DNA of 8,154 bases from Pseudomonadota bacterium (GTDB lineage: Bacteria > Myxococcota > Myxococcia > Myxococcales > Myxococcaceae), in assembly GCA_023424585.1 (NCBI GenBank), contig JAFADT010000126.1, positions 1 through 8,154 of the forward strand, given 5' to 3'. A program made the translations under genes and the position numbers. Below the pieces are notes generated by a model. That model saw only the letters and a program-made list of their open reading frames with translations. It was not told the origin of the DNA and did not search any database. Below are positions 1-7,097 of this stretch, in pieces (the first letter of the stretch is position 1; every line of letters begins with the position of its first letter).

Positions 1-931
1 GTCCAGCCTCGTGAGCCAGGCGCTGGTGGAGCTGGTGGCGGGGAGGCTGGGCCAGGCGCTGGCGCCGGAAGAGGAGGAGGGCGAGCCGCTGGACCGCGAG
101 CCGGTGATGGCGAGCGAGGGCCACATCCAGGAGGGGATGGAGGCCATCCGCCGGCTGGTGACGGTGGACCAGAAGCCCATCGGCCGCACGCCGCGCTCCA
201 ACCTGGCGACGTACACGGGCCTGTTCGACCACGTGCGCAAGCTGTTCGCGGCGACGCCGCTGTCGAGGTCGCGCAAGTACGGCGCGGGGCGCTTCTCCTT
301 CAACACGGCGGGAGGCCGCTGCGACACGTGCGAGGGCGAGGGCTTCGTGAGCGTGGAGCTGCTCTTCCTGCCCAGCGTGTACGCGCCGTGCCCCACGTGC
401 CACGGCACCCGCTACAACGCGAAGACGCTGGAGGTGCGCTACCGCGAGAAGAACGTCGCGGACGTGCTGGGGATGACGGTGGACGGCGCCTTCGACTTCT
501 TCCAGGACGAGCCGCCGCTCCACCGCGCGCTCAAGGTGCTGCGCGACGTGGGCCTTGGGTACCTGCGGCTGGGGCAGCCCGCGACGGAGCTGTCCGGCGG
601 CGAAGCGCAGCGCATCAAGCTGGCCACGGAGCTCCAGCGCACGCAGCACGGCGACACGCTCTACGTGCTGGACGAGCCCACCACCGGCCTGCACCCGGCG
701 GACGTGGACAAGCTGATGGCGCAGCTGGACGGGCTGGTGGACGCCGGTAACACGGTCATCGTCGTGGAGCACGACCTGCGCGTCATCGCCGCCAGCGACC
801 ACGTCATCGACGTGGGGCCCGGCGCGGGCAATGCCGGGGGCCGCGTGGTGGCGCAGGGCACGCCGGAGCAGGTGGCGAAGGTGAAGGAGAGCCGCACCGC
901 GCCGTACCTGGCGCGAACGCTCGGAAGCTGA
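1..931 (+). CDS. uvrA: UvrA-family excinuclease ATPase, C-terminal part (5' end outside window)
   Basis: This is the C-terminal 309 residues of a UvrA-family DNA-damage-recognition ATPase, which in nucleotide excision repair scans DNA as a dimer and loads UvrB. The first full codon is at base 2 and reads SSLV, so the window opens directly after the expected GK of the second Walker A motif. Then come the VDQKPIGRTPRSN block (from 164), a CX2CX19CX2C zinc finger (cysteine codons at 320, 329, 389 and 398), the ABC signature LSGGEAQR (590-613), Walker B LYVLDEPTTGLH (from 659) and the H-loop VVEHD (761-775). All ATPase II elements are intact and the stop is TGA at 929-931. The wording GLHPADVDKL plus an acidic EEEEGEP insert after the P-loop recalls UvrA2-type paralogues, some linked to drug self-resistance. 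The N-terminal half, which would decide whether a UvrB-binding domain exists, is outside. UvrA family is near certain; the subclass is not. Confidence 0.95.
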   Translation, partial: SSLVSQALVELVAGRLGQALAPEEEEGEPLDREPVMASEGHIQEGMEAIRRLVTVDQKPIGRTPRSNLATYTGLFDHVRKLFAATPLSRSRKYGAGRFSFNTAGGRCDTCEGEGFVSVELLFLPSVYAPCPTCHGTRYNAKTLEVRYREKNVADVLGMTVDGAFDFFQDEPPLHRALKVLRDVGLGYLRLGQPATELSGGEAQRIKLATELQRTQHGDTLYVLDEPTTGLHPADVDKLMAQLDGLVDAGNTVIVVEHDLRVIAASDHVIDVGPGAGNAGGRVVAQGTPEQVAKVKESRTAPYLARTLGS

Positions 932-1007
932 ACGAGGAGGGCGACAACGGGCCCGCCATCGGCTTCGCCACCCGCTCCCCGCGGACCAACTCCCCAGGCT
1001 GCGGCCA

Positions 1008-1027
1008 CGGCTCCCGGACCGGAGCCG
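1008..1027. terminator. GC-rich hairpin between uvrA and hemE
   Basis: A perfect 7-bp inverted repeat, CGGCTCC and GGAGCCG, encloses a 6-base loop (1015-1020), about 77 bases after the uvrA stop. No T-tract follows on either strand, so it is not a classical intrinsic terminator. It may merely pause transcription, or be a chance result of the high GC content. Confidence 0.22.
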
Positions 1028-1150
1028 CCGTCCGCCCCGCCGCCTGGGCCACGCATGCGAGCGCGAGCAGGCTCTGAAGGTAGCGGTTCATCCGGGTGAT
1101 GAAGATGGGGTACACCGCAGGCCGTGAAGCCCCTGCCTCCCTCTCGCCCC

Positions 1151-1157
1151 AAGGTGA
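1151..1157 (+). promoter_or_regulatory. Ribosome binding site fixing the hemE GTG start
   Basis: AAGGTGA lies with its AAGG seven bases before GTG 1162. The in-frame ATG cluster at 1096-1107 has no comparable Shine-Dalgarno sequence. The 22 extra residues it would add contain several A/T-ending codons, unlike the rest of the gene, and have no counterpart in HemE proteins. The site therefore decides the start in favour of GTG 1162. Confidence 0.6.
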
Positions 1158-1161
1158 CGAC

Positions 1162-2205
1162 GTGAACGACCGACTCCTGCGCGCGGCGCGCCGCCAGCCC
1201 ACCGACACCACCCCCGTGTGGCTGATGCGTCAGGCGGGCCGCTACCTGCCAGAGTACCGAGCCATCCGCGGCAACATCGCGTTCCTGGACCTCTGCAAGA
1301 ACCCGGATCTGGCCGCGGAAGTCACCGTCCAGCCCATCACCCGCCTGGGCGTGGACGCGGCCATCATCTTCTCCGACATCCTCATCCCCGTGGAGGCCAT
1401 GGGCATCCACCTGGAGCTGGGCGACAAGGGCCCCCACTTCCCCAACCCGCTGCGCACGCCCGCGGACATCGACAAGCTCGGCGTCCCCGACCCCGTGGAA
1501 GGCACCGGCTTCGTCGCCGAGGCCATCCGCCGCACGCGCAAGGCCCTGAATGACTCCGTGCCCGTCATCGGCTTCGCGGGCGCGCCCTTCACCCTCGCCG
1601 CGTACATGGTCGAGGGCGGCGGCTCCAAGAGCTACATCCAGATCAAGCGCCTGCTCTTCGAGCAGCCCGAGGTCGCCCACCGCCTCTTCCAGAAGCTCAC
1701 CGACACCCTCATCCCGTACCTCAAGATGCAGGTGGAGGCCGGCGCCAGGATTGTCCAGATCTTCGACTCCTGGGGCGGCGAGCTGTCCCCCTGGGACTTC
1801 GAGCGCTTCAGCCTCCCGTACCTCACCCGCATGGTGACGGAGCTCAAGGCCACCGGCGTCCCCGTCATCCTCTTCGGCGTCAACATGACCCCGCACCTGC
1901 CGCTCCTGAAGCGCACCGGCGCGGACGTCATCGGCCTGGACTGGCGCTGCCCCGTGGACGAGGGCCGCCGCATCCTCGGGCCGGACGTCGCCACCCAGGG
2001 CAACCTGGATCCGCTCCACCTCTTCCTCCCCCGCGAGGAACTGGACGGCCGCGTGCAGGACATCCTCCGCCGCGCCGGACCCACCGGGCACATCTTCAAC
2101 CTGGGCCACGGCATCCTCCCGCCCACCGACCCGGACGCCGCGAAGTTCCTCGTGGAGGCCGTCCACAAGCACGGCGCCGCCCTCCGCCAGGGCACGCTCG
2201 GCTGA
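1162..2205 (+). CDS. hemE: Uroporphyrinogen III decarboxylase HemE
   Basis: HemE is a cytosolic enzyme that removes four carboxyl groups from the acetate side chains of uroporphyrinogen III to give coproporphyrinogen III, in heme synthesis. From GTG 1162 the product is 347 residues, close to the E. coli and human enzymes, and opens VNDRLLRA, which aligns with the E. coli N-terminus. Visible landmarks are MRQAGRYLPEYR (residues 22-33; Arg23 and Arg27 match human Arg37 and Arg41), IIFSDIL with Asp72 (human Asp86), FAGAPFTLAAYMVEGGG with Tyr148 (human Tyr164), IFDSWGG with Ser203 (human Ser219), LDWRCPVDEGRR, QGNLDP, and FNLGHGI with His316 (human His339). All active-site residues are present. 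No other heme gene is visible nearby. The next gene begins 117 bp downstream behind its own apparent promoter, so hemE is probably transcribed separately. Confidence 0.97.
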   Translation: MNDRLLRAARRQPTDTTPVWLMRQAGRYLPEYRAIRGNIAFLDLCKNPDLAAEVTVQPITRLGVDAAIIFSDILIPVEAMGIHLELGDKGPHFPNPLRTPADIDKLGVPDPVEGTGFVAEAIRRTRKALNDSVPVIGFAGAPFTLAAYMVEGGGSKSYIQIKRLLFEQPEVAHRLFQKLTDTLIPYLKMQVEAGARIVQIFDSWGGELSPWDFERFSLPYLTRMVTELKATGVPVILFGVNMTPHLPLLKRTGADVIGLDWRCPVDEGRRILGPDVATQGNLDPLHLFLPREELDGRVQDILRRAGPTGHIFNLGHGILPPTDPDAAKFLVEAVHKHGAALRQGTLG

Positions 2206-2259
2206 ACGGGCGCCCACCCCGCCGGCTGATGGGCAGTTGACTCAAGAATCAATCCGACG

Positions 2260-2289
2260 TTGACGCGGTGCATTGCCCGCCGTTAGAAG
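2260..2289 (+). promoter_or_regulatory. Possible sigma-70-type promoter for fadIJ
   Basis: TTGACG (2260-2265; five of six to the -35 consensus) stands 18 bases before TAGAAG (2284-2289; four of six to TATAAT). This would start transcription near 2296, only about 27 bases before fadI. A second TTGAC (2237-2241) lies 23 bases upstream of the first. This stretch is locally less GC-rich than the flanking genes, as expected for a promoter. The call rests on pattern only. Confidence 0.35.
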
Positions 2290-2290
2290 C

Positions 2291-2318
2291 GCCTCACTCG
2301 TTTCACAGAGGGTGAGGC
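2291..2318 (+). promoter_or_regulatory. Inverted repeat overlapping the fadI ribosome binding site
   Basis: GCCTCAC (2291-2297) and GTGAGGC (2312-2318) form a perfect 7-bp dyad separated by 14 bases. The right arm contains the fadI Shine-Dalgarno sequence (GGTGAGG, 2311-2317, five bases before ATG 2323). Two readings are possible. It may be an operator near the predicted transcription start, or, if transcription begins upstream of 2291, an RNA hairpin that masks the ribosome binding site. The sequence alone does not separate these. Confidence 0.35.
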
Positions 2319-2322
2319 ACAC

Positions 2323-3624
2323 ATGGCAAGCGAGAAGCGCAACGGCCACCGGCGGGTGGCCATCGTCCGGGGGCTGCGGACGCCGTTCGCGAAGGCGGGC
2401 ACCGTCTTCGCGAACCTGACGGCGCTGGACCTGGGCCGGATGGTGGTCCAGGAGCTGGTCCAGCGCAGCGACCTGGACCCCAACGAAATCAACCAGGTCG
2501 TGTTCGGACAGGTCATCCCCACGCTGACCGCGCCGTCCATCGCGCGCGAGGTGGTGCTGGCGGCGGGCCTGCCCAAGCGCATTGACGCCTTCACGGTGGC
2601 GCGCGCCTGCGCCACGTCCATCCAGTCCATGGTGGCGGGCGCCAACGCCATCGCGCTGGGCGACGCGGACGTCGTCATCGCCGGCGGCACCGAGTCCCTG
2701 TCCGACGCGCCCATCTTCACCAGCCGCCCGCTGGCGCACGCGCTGGCCGCGTCGTCCAAGGGCAAGAGCCTGCCGGACAAGCTCAAGCCCTTCCAGAGGC
2801 TCAAGGCCAAGGACCTCATCCCCGTGCCCCCCGCCATCGCCGAGTACTCCACCGGCGAGACGATGGGCGAGAGCGCGGAGAAGATGGCCAAGGAGAACGG
2901 CATCACCCGCGAGGAGCAGGACCTCATCGCGTTCAACTCGCACCAGAACGCGGCCCGCGCGTGGAAGGAGGGCCTGTTCGACGGCGAGGTGATGCACGTC
3001 ACCGTGCCGCCGAAGTACGAGCAGGTCGCCACCAAGGACAACATCGTGCGCGAGGACACCAGCCTGGAGGCGCTCTCCAAGCTGAAGCCCGTGTTCGACC
3101 GCCGCTATGGCAGCGTCACCGCCGGCAACGCGTCCCCGCTGACGGACGGCGCCGCGGCGCTGCTGCTCATGAGCGAGGAGAAGGCGAAGGCGCTGGGCTA
3201 CGAGCCGCTGGGCTTCTTGCGCTCGCACGCGTTCGCGGCCACGGACCCGGGAGACCAGCTGCTCCAGGGCCCGGCGTACGCGGCGCCCGTGGCGCTCAAG
3301 CGCGCGGGGATGAAGCTCGCGGACATCGACCTGGTGGAGATGCACGAGGCGTTCGCCGCGCAGGTGGCGAGCAACCTCCAGGCGCTCGCGTCCAAGGAGT
3401 TCGCGAAGAAGGCGGGCTTCAACGCGCCGGTCGGTGAGGTGGACCGCTCGCGGCTGAACGTGACGGGCGGCTCCATCTCCCTCGGGCACCCGTTCGGTGC
3501 CACGGGCGCGCGCATCATCACGCAGGCCCTGAACGAGCTGAAGCGTCGGAACAAGAACACGGTGCTGTGCACCGTCTGCGCCGCGGGCGGCCTGGGCGCC
3601 GCGGTCATCCTGGAGCGTGCGTGA
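2323..3624 (+). CDS. fadI: 3-ketoacyl-CoA thiolase FadI (trifunctional complex beta subunit)
   Basis: FadI cleaves 3-ketoacyl-CoA with free CoA into acetyl-CoA and an acyl-CoA two carbons shorter, the last step of each beta-oxidation round. The product has 433 residues, against 436 in E. coli FadI. Thiolase catalytic residues are all visible: nucleophile Cys96 in ARACATS, His341 in EMHEAFAAQ, His389 in SLGHPFGATGAR and Cys419 in CTVCAAGGLGAA. The segment around residues 157-200 (PFQRLKAKDLIPVPPAIAEY, then GITREEQD) closely matches FadI rather than the FadA or acetoacetyl-CoA thiolase types. ATG 2323 is preceded by a strong Shine-Dalgarno GGTGAGG. The stop TGA shares its last base with the ATG of the next gene, and a GGAG for that gene lies inside the fadI 3' end (3612-3615), so the two are translationally coupled. 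No transport or acyl-CoA dehydrogenase gene is visible nearby. Confidence 0.95.
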   Translation: MASEKRNGHRRVAIVRGLRTPFAKAGTVFANLTALDLGRMVVQELVQRSDLDPNEINQVVFGQVIPTLTAPSIAREVVLAAGLPKRIDAFTVARACATSIQSMVAGANAIALGDADVVIAGGTESLSDAPIFTSRPLAHALAASSKGKSLPDKLKPFQRLKAKDLIPVPPAIAEYSTGETMGESAEKMAKENGITREEQDLIAFNSHQNAARAWKEGLFDGEVMHVTVPPKYEQVATKDNIVREDTSLEALSKLKPVFDRRYGSVTAGNASPLTDGAAALLLMSEEKAKALGYEPLGFLRSHAFAATDPGDQLLQGPAYAAPVALKRAGMKLADIDLVEMHEAFAAQVASNLQALASKEFAKKAGFNAPVGEVDRSRLNVTGGSISLGHPFGATGARIITQALNELKRRNKNTVLCTVCAAGGLGAAVILERA

Positions 3625-5861
3625 TGGCGACCAAGCAAGAGGCAGTCGAAGCGAAGCAGGGCTTGAGCTACGACGTCGCGAACGGCGTCGCGGTCATCAC
3701 CGTGGACCAGCCGGGCGCGCCGGTGAACACGCTGTCCCCGGACGTGGGCGCCGCCTTCTCGGACCTGCTCCTTCAGGCGGAGCGGGACCCGGAGGTGCGG
3801 GCGGTGGTGTTCATCTCCGGCAAGAAGGACAACTTCGTCGCCGGCGCGAACATCGACTTCCTCCAGACGCTGAAGACCCCGGCGGAGGTGGAGGCCCTCA
3901 GCCGCAACGCGCACGCGGAGTTCGACCGGCTGGAGGCCTACTCCAAGCCGGTGGTCGCGGCCATCCACGGCGCGTGCCTGGGCGGCGGCCTGGAGTGGGC
4001 GCTCGCGTGCCACTACCGCATCGTCACGGACAGCCCCAAGTCCGTGGTGGGCCTGCCGGAGACGCAGCTGGGCCTCATCCCCGGCGCCGGCGGCACGCAG
4101 CGGCTGCCCGCGCTGATTGGCGCGGAGGCGGCGCTGGACCTCATCCTCACCGGCAAGAACGTCAAGCCGTCCAAGGCGAAGAAGCTGGGCCTCGTGGATG
4201 AAGTGGTGCCCGTGCCCATGCTCAAGGACCTCGCGCTCAAGCGCGCGGCGGAGCTGGCGGCGGGCACGCTCAAGGTGGAGCGCCCGCACCAGGGCTTCAA
4301 GGCCGTGGCCCGGAGCGGCAAGAAGAAGGGCCTGGCCGGCATCTTCCAGGGGCTCATCAGCAAGGACCTCTGGAAGGAGGCGGCGCTGGAGGACAACCCG
4401 CTCGGCCGCAAGGTGATGTTCGACCAGGCGAAGAAGCAGCTCCTCAAGAAGACGCGCGGCAAGTACCCCGCGCAGGAGAAGGCGCTGCAGGTCATCCGCG
4501 TGGGCCTGGAGTCCGGCCGCAAGGCGGGCCTGGAGGCGGAGGCCAGGGCCTTTGGCGAGCTGGTGTTCACGGACGTGTCGCGGCGCCTCGTCGAGATCTT
4601 CTTCGCCACCACGGCGCTGAAGAAGGAGAACGGCACCTCCAACCCCAACCTGAAGCCGCGCGAGGTGAAGAAGGTGGGCGTGCTGGGCGGCGGGCTCATG
4701 GGCGGCGGCATCGCCTACGTGGCCGGCGTGCTCCAGGGCGTGCCCGTGCGCGTGAAGGACCGGGACGACGCGGGCGCGGGCCGCGCGCTCCGGCAGGTGC
4801 AGACGGTGCTGGATGAGCGCGTGAAGCGCCGCTCGCTCACGCCGCGCGAGTCGAACGCGAAGCTGGCCAACGTCACCGCGGGCACGGACTACAGCGGCTT
4901 CAAGTCGGTGGACCTGGTCATCGAGGCCGTCTTCGAGGACCTGAAGCTCAAGCACCAGGTCATCGCGGAGGTGGAGGCCGTCACCGGCGAGAACACCATC
5001 TTCGCGTCCAACACCTCCAGCCTGCCCATTGGCGAGCTGGCGAAGGGCAGCAAGCGCCCCTCGCAGGTGATTGGCATGCATTACTTCAGCCCGGTCCACA
5101 AGATGCCGCTCCTGGAGATCATCACGCACCCGGGCACGGCCGAGTGGGTGACGGCGACCTGCGTGGACGTGGGCAAGAAGCAGGGCAAGACGGTCATCGT
5201 CGTCAACGACGGGCCGGGCTTCTACACGTCGCGCATCCTCGCGCCGTACATGAACGAGGCCGCGTACCTGCTGGCGGAGGGCGCGGACATCGTCCAGCTG
5301 GACAAGGCGCTGGTGGACTTCGGCTTCCCCGTGGGGCCCATCACCCTGCTGGACGAGGTGGGCATCGACGTGGCCCAGAAGGTGGGGCCCATCATGGAGG
5401 CCGCGTTCGGCAAGCGCATGGCGGCGCCCAAGGCGCTGGAGGGCGTGGTGTCCGACGGCCGCCTGGGCCGCAAGACGAACAAGGGCTTCTACCTGTACGA
5501 GGGCGGGAAGAAGAAGGAGGTGGACCCCAACGTCTACCTGCTCCTGCCGCACGGCAAGGACCGCAAGTCCCTGGACCCCGCGGAGATGGCCGAGCGCGTG
5601 GCGCTGCAGATGGTGAACGAGGCCATCCGCTGCCTGGGCGAGGGCATCCTGCGCAGCCCCCGCGACGGCGACGTGGGCGCCATCTTCGGCCTGGGCTTCC
5701 CGCCGTTCCTGGGCGGCCCGTTCCGGTACGCGGACGCCGTGGGCCCGGCCCACCTGCTGCGCAAGCTGGAGCACTACCAGGACAAGTACGGCGAGCGCTT
5801 CACGCCCGCGCCGCTGCTGGGGGAGAAGGGCCGCGCCGGCAAGGGCTTCTACGAGGCCTGA
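3624..5861 (+). CDS. fadJ: Enoyl-CoA hydratase / 3-hydroxyacyl-CoA dehydrogenase FadJ (alpha subunit)
   Basis: This bifunctional enzyme hydrates trans-2-enoyl-CoA and then oxidises the 3-hydroxyacyl-CoA with NAD+, passing 3-ketoacyl-CoA to FadI. It has 745 residues, against 714 in E. coli FadJ. The N-terminal crotonase domain (about 12-200) has the oxyanion-hole motif FVAGANI and both catalytic glutamates, Glu124 in LGGGLEWALACHYR and Glu146 in GLPETQLGLIPGAGGTQR. A linker helix region follows. The NAD-binding domain begins with the Rossmann motif VGVLGGGLMGGG (351-362; G355, G357, G360). The catalytic dyad is His486 (GMHYFSP) and Glu498 (MPLLEII), with the same 12-residue spacing as in FadB. 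The C-terminal half carries the FadJ-like blocks FGFPVGPITLLDEVGID and FGLGFPPFLGGPFRY. The start at ATG 3624 overlaps the fadI stop by one base, with GGAG eight bases upstream; an upstream in-frame ATG at 3567 lies inside fadI and is not used. Confidence 0.95.
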   Translation: MATKQEAVEAKQGLSYDVANGVAVITVDQPGAPVNTLSPDVGAAFSDLLLQAERDPEVRAVVFISGKKDNFVAGANIDFLQTLKTPAEVEALSRNAHAEFDRLEAYSKPVVAAIHGACLGGGLEWALACHYRIVTDSPKSVVGLPETQLGLIPGAGGTQRLPALIGAEAALDLILTGKNVKPSKAKKLGLVDEVVPVPMLKDLALKRAAELAAGTLKVERPHQGFKAVARSGKKKGLAGIFQGLISKDLWKEAALEDNPLGRKVMFDQAKKQLLKKTRGKYPAQEKALQVIRVGLESGRKAGLEAEARAFGELVFTDVSRRLVEIFFATTALKKENGTSNPNLKPREVKKVGVLGGGLMGGGIAYVAGVLQGVPVRVKDRDDAGAGRALRQVQTVLDERVKRRSLTPRESNAKLANVTAGTDYSGFKSVDLVIEAVFEDLKLKHQVIAEVEAVTGENTIFASNTSSLPIGELAKGSKRPSQVIGMHYFSPVHKMPLLEIITHPGTAEWVTATCVDVGKKQGKTVIVVNDGPGFYTSRILAPYMNEAAYLLAEGADIVQLDKALVDFGFPVGPITLLDEVGIDVAQKVGPIMEAAFGKRMAAPKALEGVVSDGRLGRKTNKGFYLYEGGKKKEVDPNVYLLLPHGKDRKSLDPAEMAERVALQMVNEAIRCLGEGILRSPRDGDVGAIFGLGFPPFLGGPFRYADAVGPAHLLRKLEHYQDKYGERFTPAPLLGEKGRAGKGFYEA

Positions 5862-5875
5862 GCGCATGACGCACC

Positions 5876-5919
5876 GGGGCGGGGGAGGGGGCCTCCCACG
5901 GGCTCCTCCCCGCTTCCGG
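5876..5919 (+). terminator. Strong GC hairpin after fadJ, possible terminator
   Basis: GCGGGGGAGG (5879-5888) can pair with CCTCCCCGC (5905-5913) with one G bulged and a 16-base loop. The stem can extend outward through G-T and CCGG pairs to about 5919. A rival small hairpin, GGGAGG with CCTCCC around 5884-5897, uses part of the same left arm. It lies 15-60 bases after the fadJ stop, where a terminator is expected, but only TT follows the stem and there is no proper U-tract. Confidence 0.4.
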
Positions 5920-5966
5920 GCCTGACTTGACGCGAGGGGCGGTTCTGGACCAAGGGCATGGCCCGC

Positions 5967-7097
5967 ATGGTCCGCTCCGCTCCTCGTGTCGTATTGCTCG
6001 CCGGGCTCGCCGCCCTGGCGGTGTGCACCGCGCTGGTGACGGCGTCCGCGCTCGCGTTCCCGCAGGGCTACAGCCCCGCGCGGCTGACGTGGCCGGGCGC
6101 CCCCGTCCTGCTGGGCTGGGCGCGCTTCGACGCCGGCTGGTACGCGCGCATCGCGACGGAGGGCTACAGCTACACGCCCGGCCAGCAGAGCCCGGTGGCG
6201 TTCTTCCCGCTGTACCCGCTGCTGCTGCGGGGCCTGGGCCTCATGCACCTGGACACGTTCCTCGCGGGCGTGCTCGTCACCATGCTGTGCGGCCTGGGCG
6301 CGCTGTACGTCTTCACGCTGTGGGCGCGCACGCGGGCGGATGAAGAGGCGGCGCGGAGCGCGGGGCTGCTGCTGGCGTTCTATCCGTTCGCGTTCTTCCT
6401 CTACGGGGCCATGTACTCGGACGCGCTGTTCCTCCTGCTCATCATCGGGGCGTTCCTGCTGCTGGAGCGGGGGCGGCTGGGGTGGGCGGTGCTGCTCGCG
6501 GCGGTGGCCACGGCGGCGCGGCCGGTGGCGCCCGCGCTGGTGGTGGGGCTGCTCGCGCGGCGGCTGGAGTGGAAGCACGAGCGCGGCCTGAAGTGGAGCC
6601 TGCTGGACCTGCTGCCGGTGCTCGCGGCGGCGGGCTTCGTGCTGTACGTGCTCTACCAGTGGAAGGCGTTCGGTGAGCCGTTCGCGTTCGTGAAGGTGCA
6701 GTCCTCGGCGGGGTGGGACCAGAAGCCGGGCTGGCGCACGTGGGCGAAGCTGCGCTGGCTCCAGGGCTTCAGCCGGGACATGACGCTGTCGGACGGCCTC
6801 CGGCTGGTGGGACACGCGGCCGTCACGCTGGGGGCCCTCGCGCTCATCTGGCCCACGGCGAAGCGGCTGGGGTGGGGCTATGGCGTGTATGCGCTGGCCA
6901 TCGTGGGCTTGCCGGCCCTGTCCAGCAAGGACTTCATGGGCATGGGGCGCTACCTCCTGGCCGCCTTCCCGCTGTTCCTCACGCTGGCGCTGCTGCTGCG
7001 GGAGCGTCCGCGCTTGAAGTGGGGCATGCTCGCCGCGAGCGCCTGCGTGATGCTGGCGCTGACGGTGGCGTTCGGCGCGGCGGAGTACGTGTCATGA
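5967..7097 (+). CDS. GT-C membrane glycosyltransferase, PIG-V-like mannosyltransferase family
   Basis: This is a 376-residue polytopic membrane protein with roughly nine or ten hydrophobic segments (about 8-31, 98-120, 132-166, 172-197, 211-232, 283-297, 305-318, 327-344, 350-371). The first extramembrane loop carries WARFDAGWYARIATEGY followed by FFPLYPLLLR. That layout, with an acidic residue (Asp55) as likely catalytic base, is typical of GT-C enzymes of the PIG-V/Mannosyl_trans2 group, which use polyprenyl-phosphate-linked sugars outside the cytosolic face. FYPFAFFLYGAMYSDALFLLL, TAARPVAPALV and GRYLLAAFPLFL also fit that family. Donor and acceptor cannot be told from sequence. AAGGG at 5952-5956 sits ten bases before ATG 5967 but only one base before the alternative ATG 5958, so 5967 is preferred; 5958 would add three residues. 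The stop overlaps an ATG (ATGA, 7094-7097) that begins a short ORF leading to the methyltransferase gene. Confidence 0.8.
   Translation: MVRSAPRVVLLAGLAALAVCTALVTASALAFPQGYSPARLTWPGAPVLLGWARFDAGWYARIATEGYSYTPGQQSPVAFFPLYPLLLRGLGLMHLDTFLAGVLVTMLCGLGALYVFTLWARTRADEEAARSAGLLLAFYPFAFFLYGAMYSDALFLLLIIGAFLLLERGRLGWAVLLAAVATAARPVAPALVVGLLARRLEWKHERGLKWSLLDLLPVLAAAGFVLYVLYQWKAFGEPFAFVKVQSSAGWDQKPGWRTWAKLRWLQGFSRDMTLSDGLRLVGHAAVTLGALALIWPTAKRLGWGYGVYALAIVGLPALSSKDFMGMGRYLLAAFPLFLTLALLLRERPRLKWGMLAASACVMLALTVAFGAAEYVS

Noticed and set aside
1096..1161. ATG at 1096 as the hemE start, adding 22 residues
   Set aside because: There is no Shine-Dalgarno sequence, several codons end in A/T, and the extension has no counterpart in HemE. 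GTG 1162 has AAGGTGA and aligns with known N-termini.
661..2217. A 518-codon minus-strand frame over the uvrA end and hemE
   Set aside because: It is a compositional shadow of hemE and uvrA with repetitive G/A/E/V content and no recognisable motif.
2212..2234. GCCCA/TGGGC inverted repeat after hemE as a terminator
   Set aside because: It has only a 5-bp stem, a 13-base loop and no T-tract; it is too weak to call.
5866..5925. A 19-codon ORF just after fadJ (MTHRGGGGGLPRAPPRFRA)
   Set aside because: It overlaps the GC hairpin, is low in complexity and lacks a convincing ribosome binding site. It also shows that such mini-ORFs arise by chance here, which tempers the one at 7094.
5927..5932. 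TTGACG as a -35 box for the glycosyltransferase gene
   Set aside because: No -10-like sequence lies at 16-18 bases' spacing; position 5949 onward is GC-rich and already holds the ribosome binding site.
3198..6815. A 1205-codon open frame on the minus strand across fadIJ and the glycosyltransferase
   Set aside because: It is antisense to three well-supported genes, is dominated by low-complexity R/H/L/A/E residues and shows no domain. Long spurious frames are expected opposite genes with nearly all G/C third positions.
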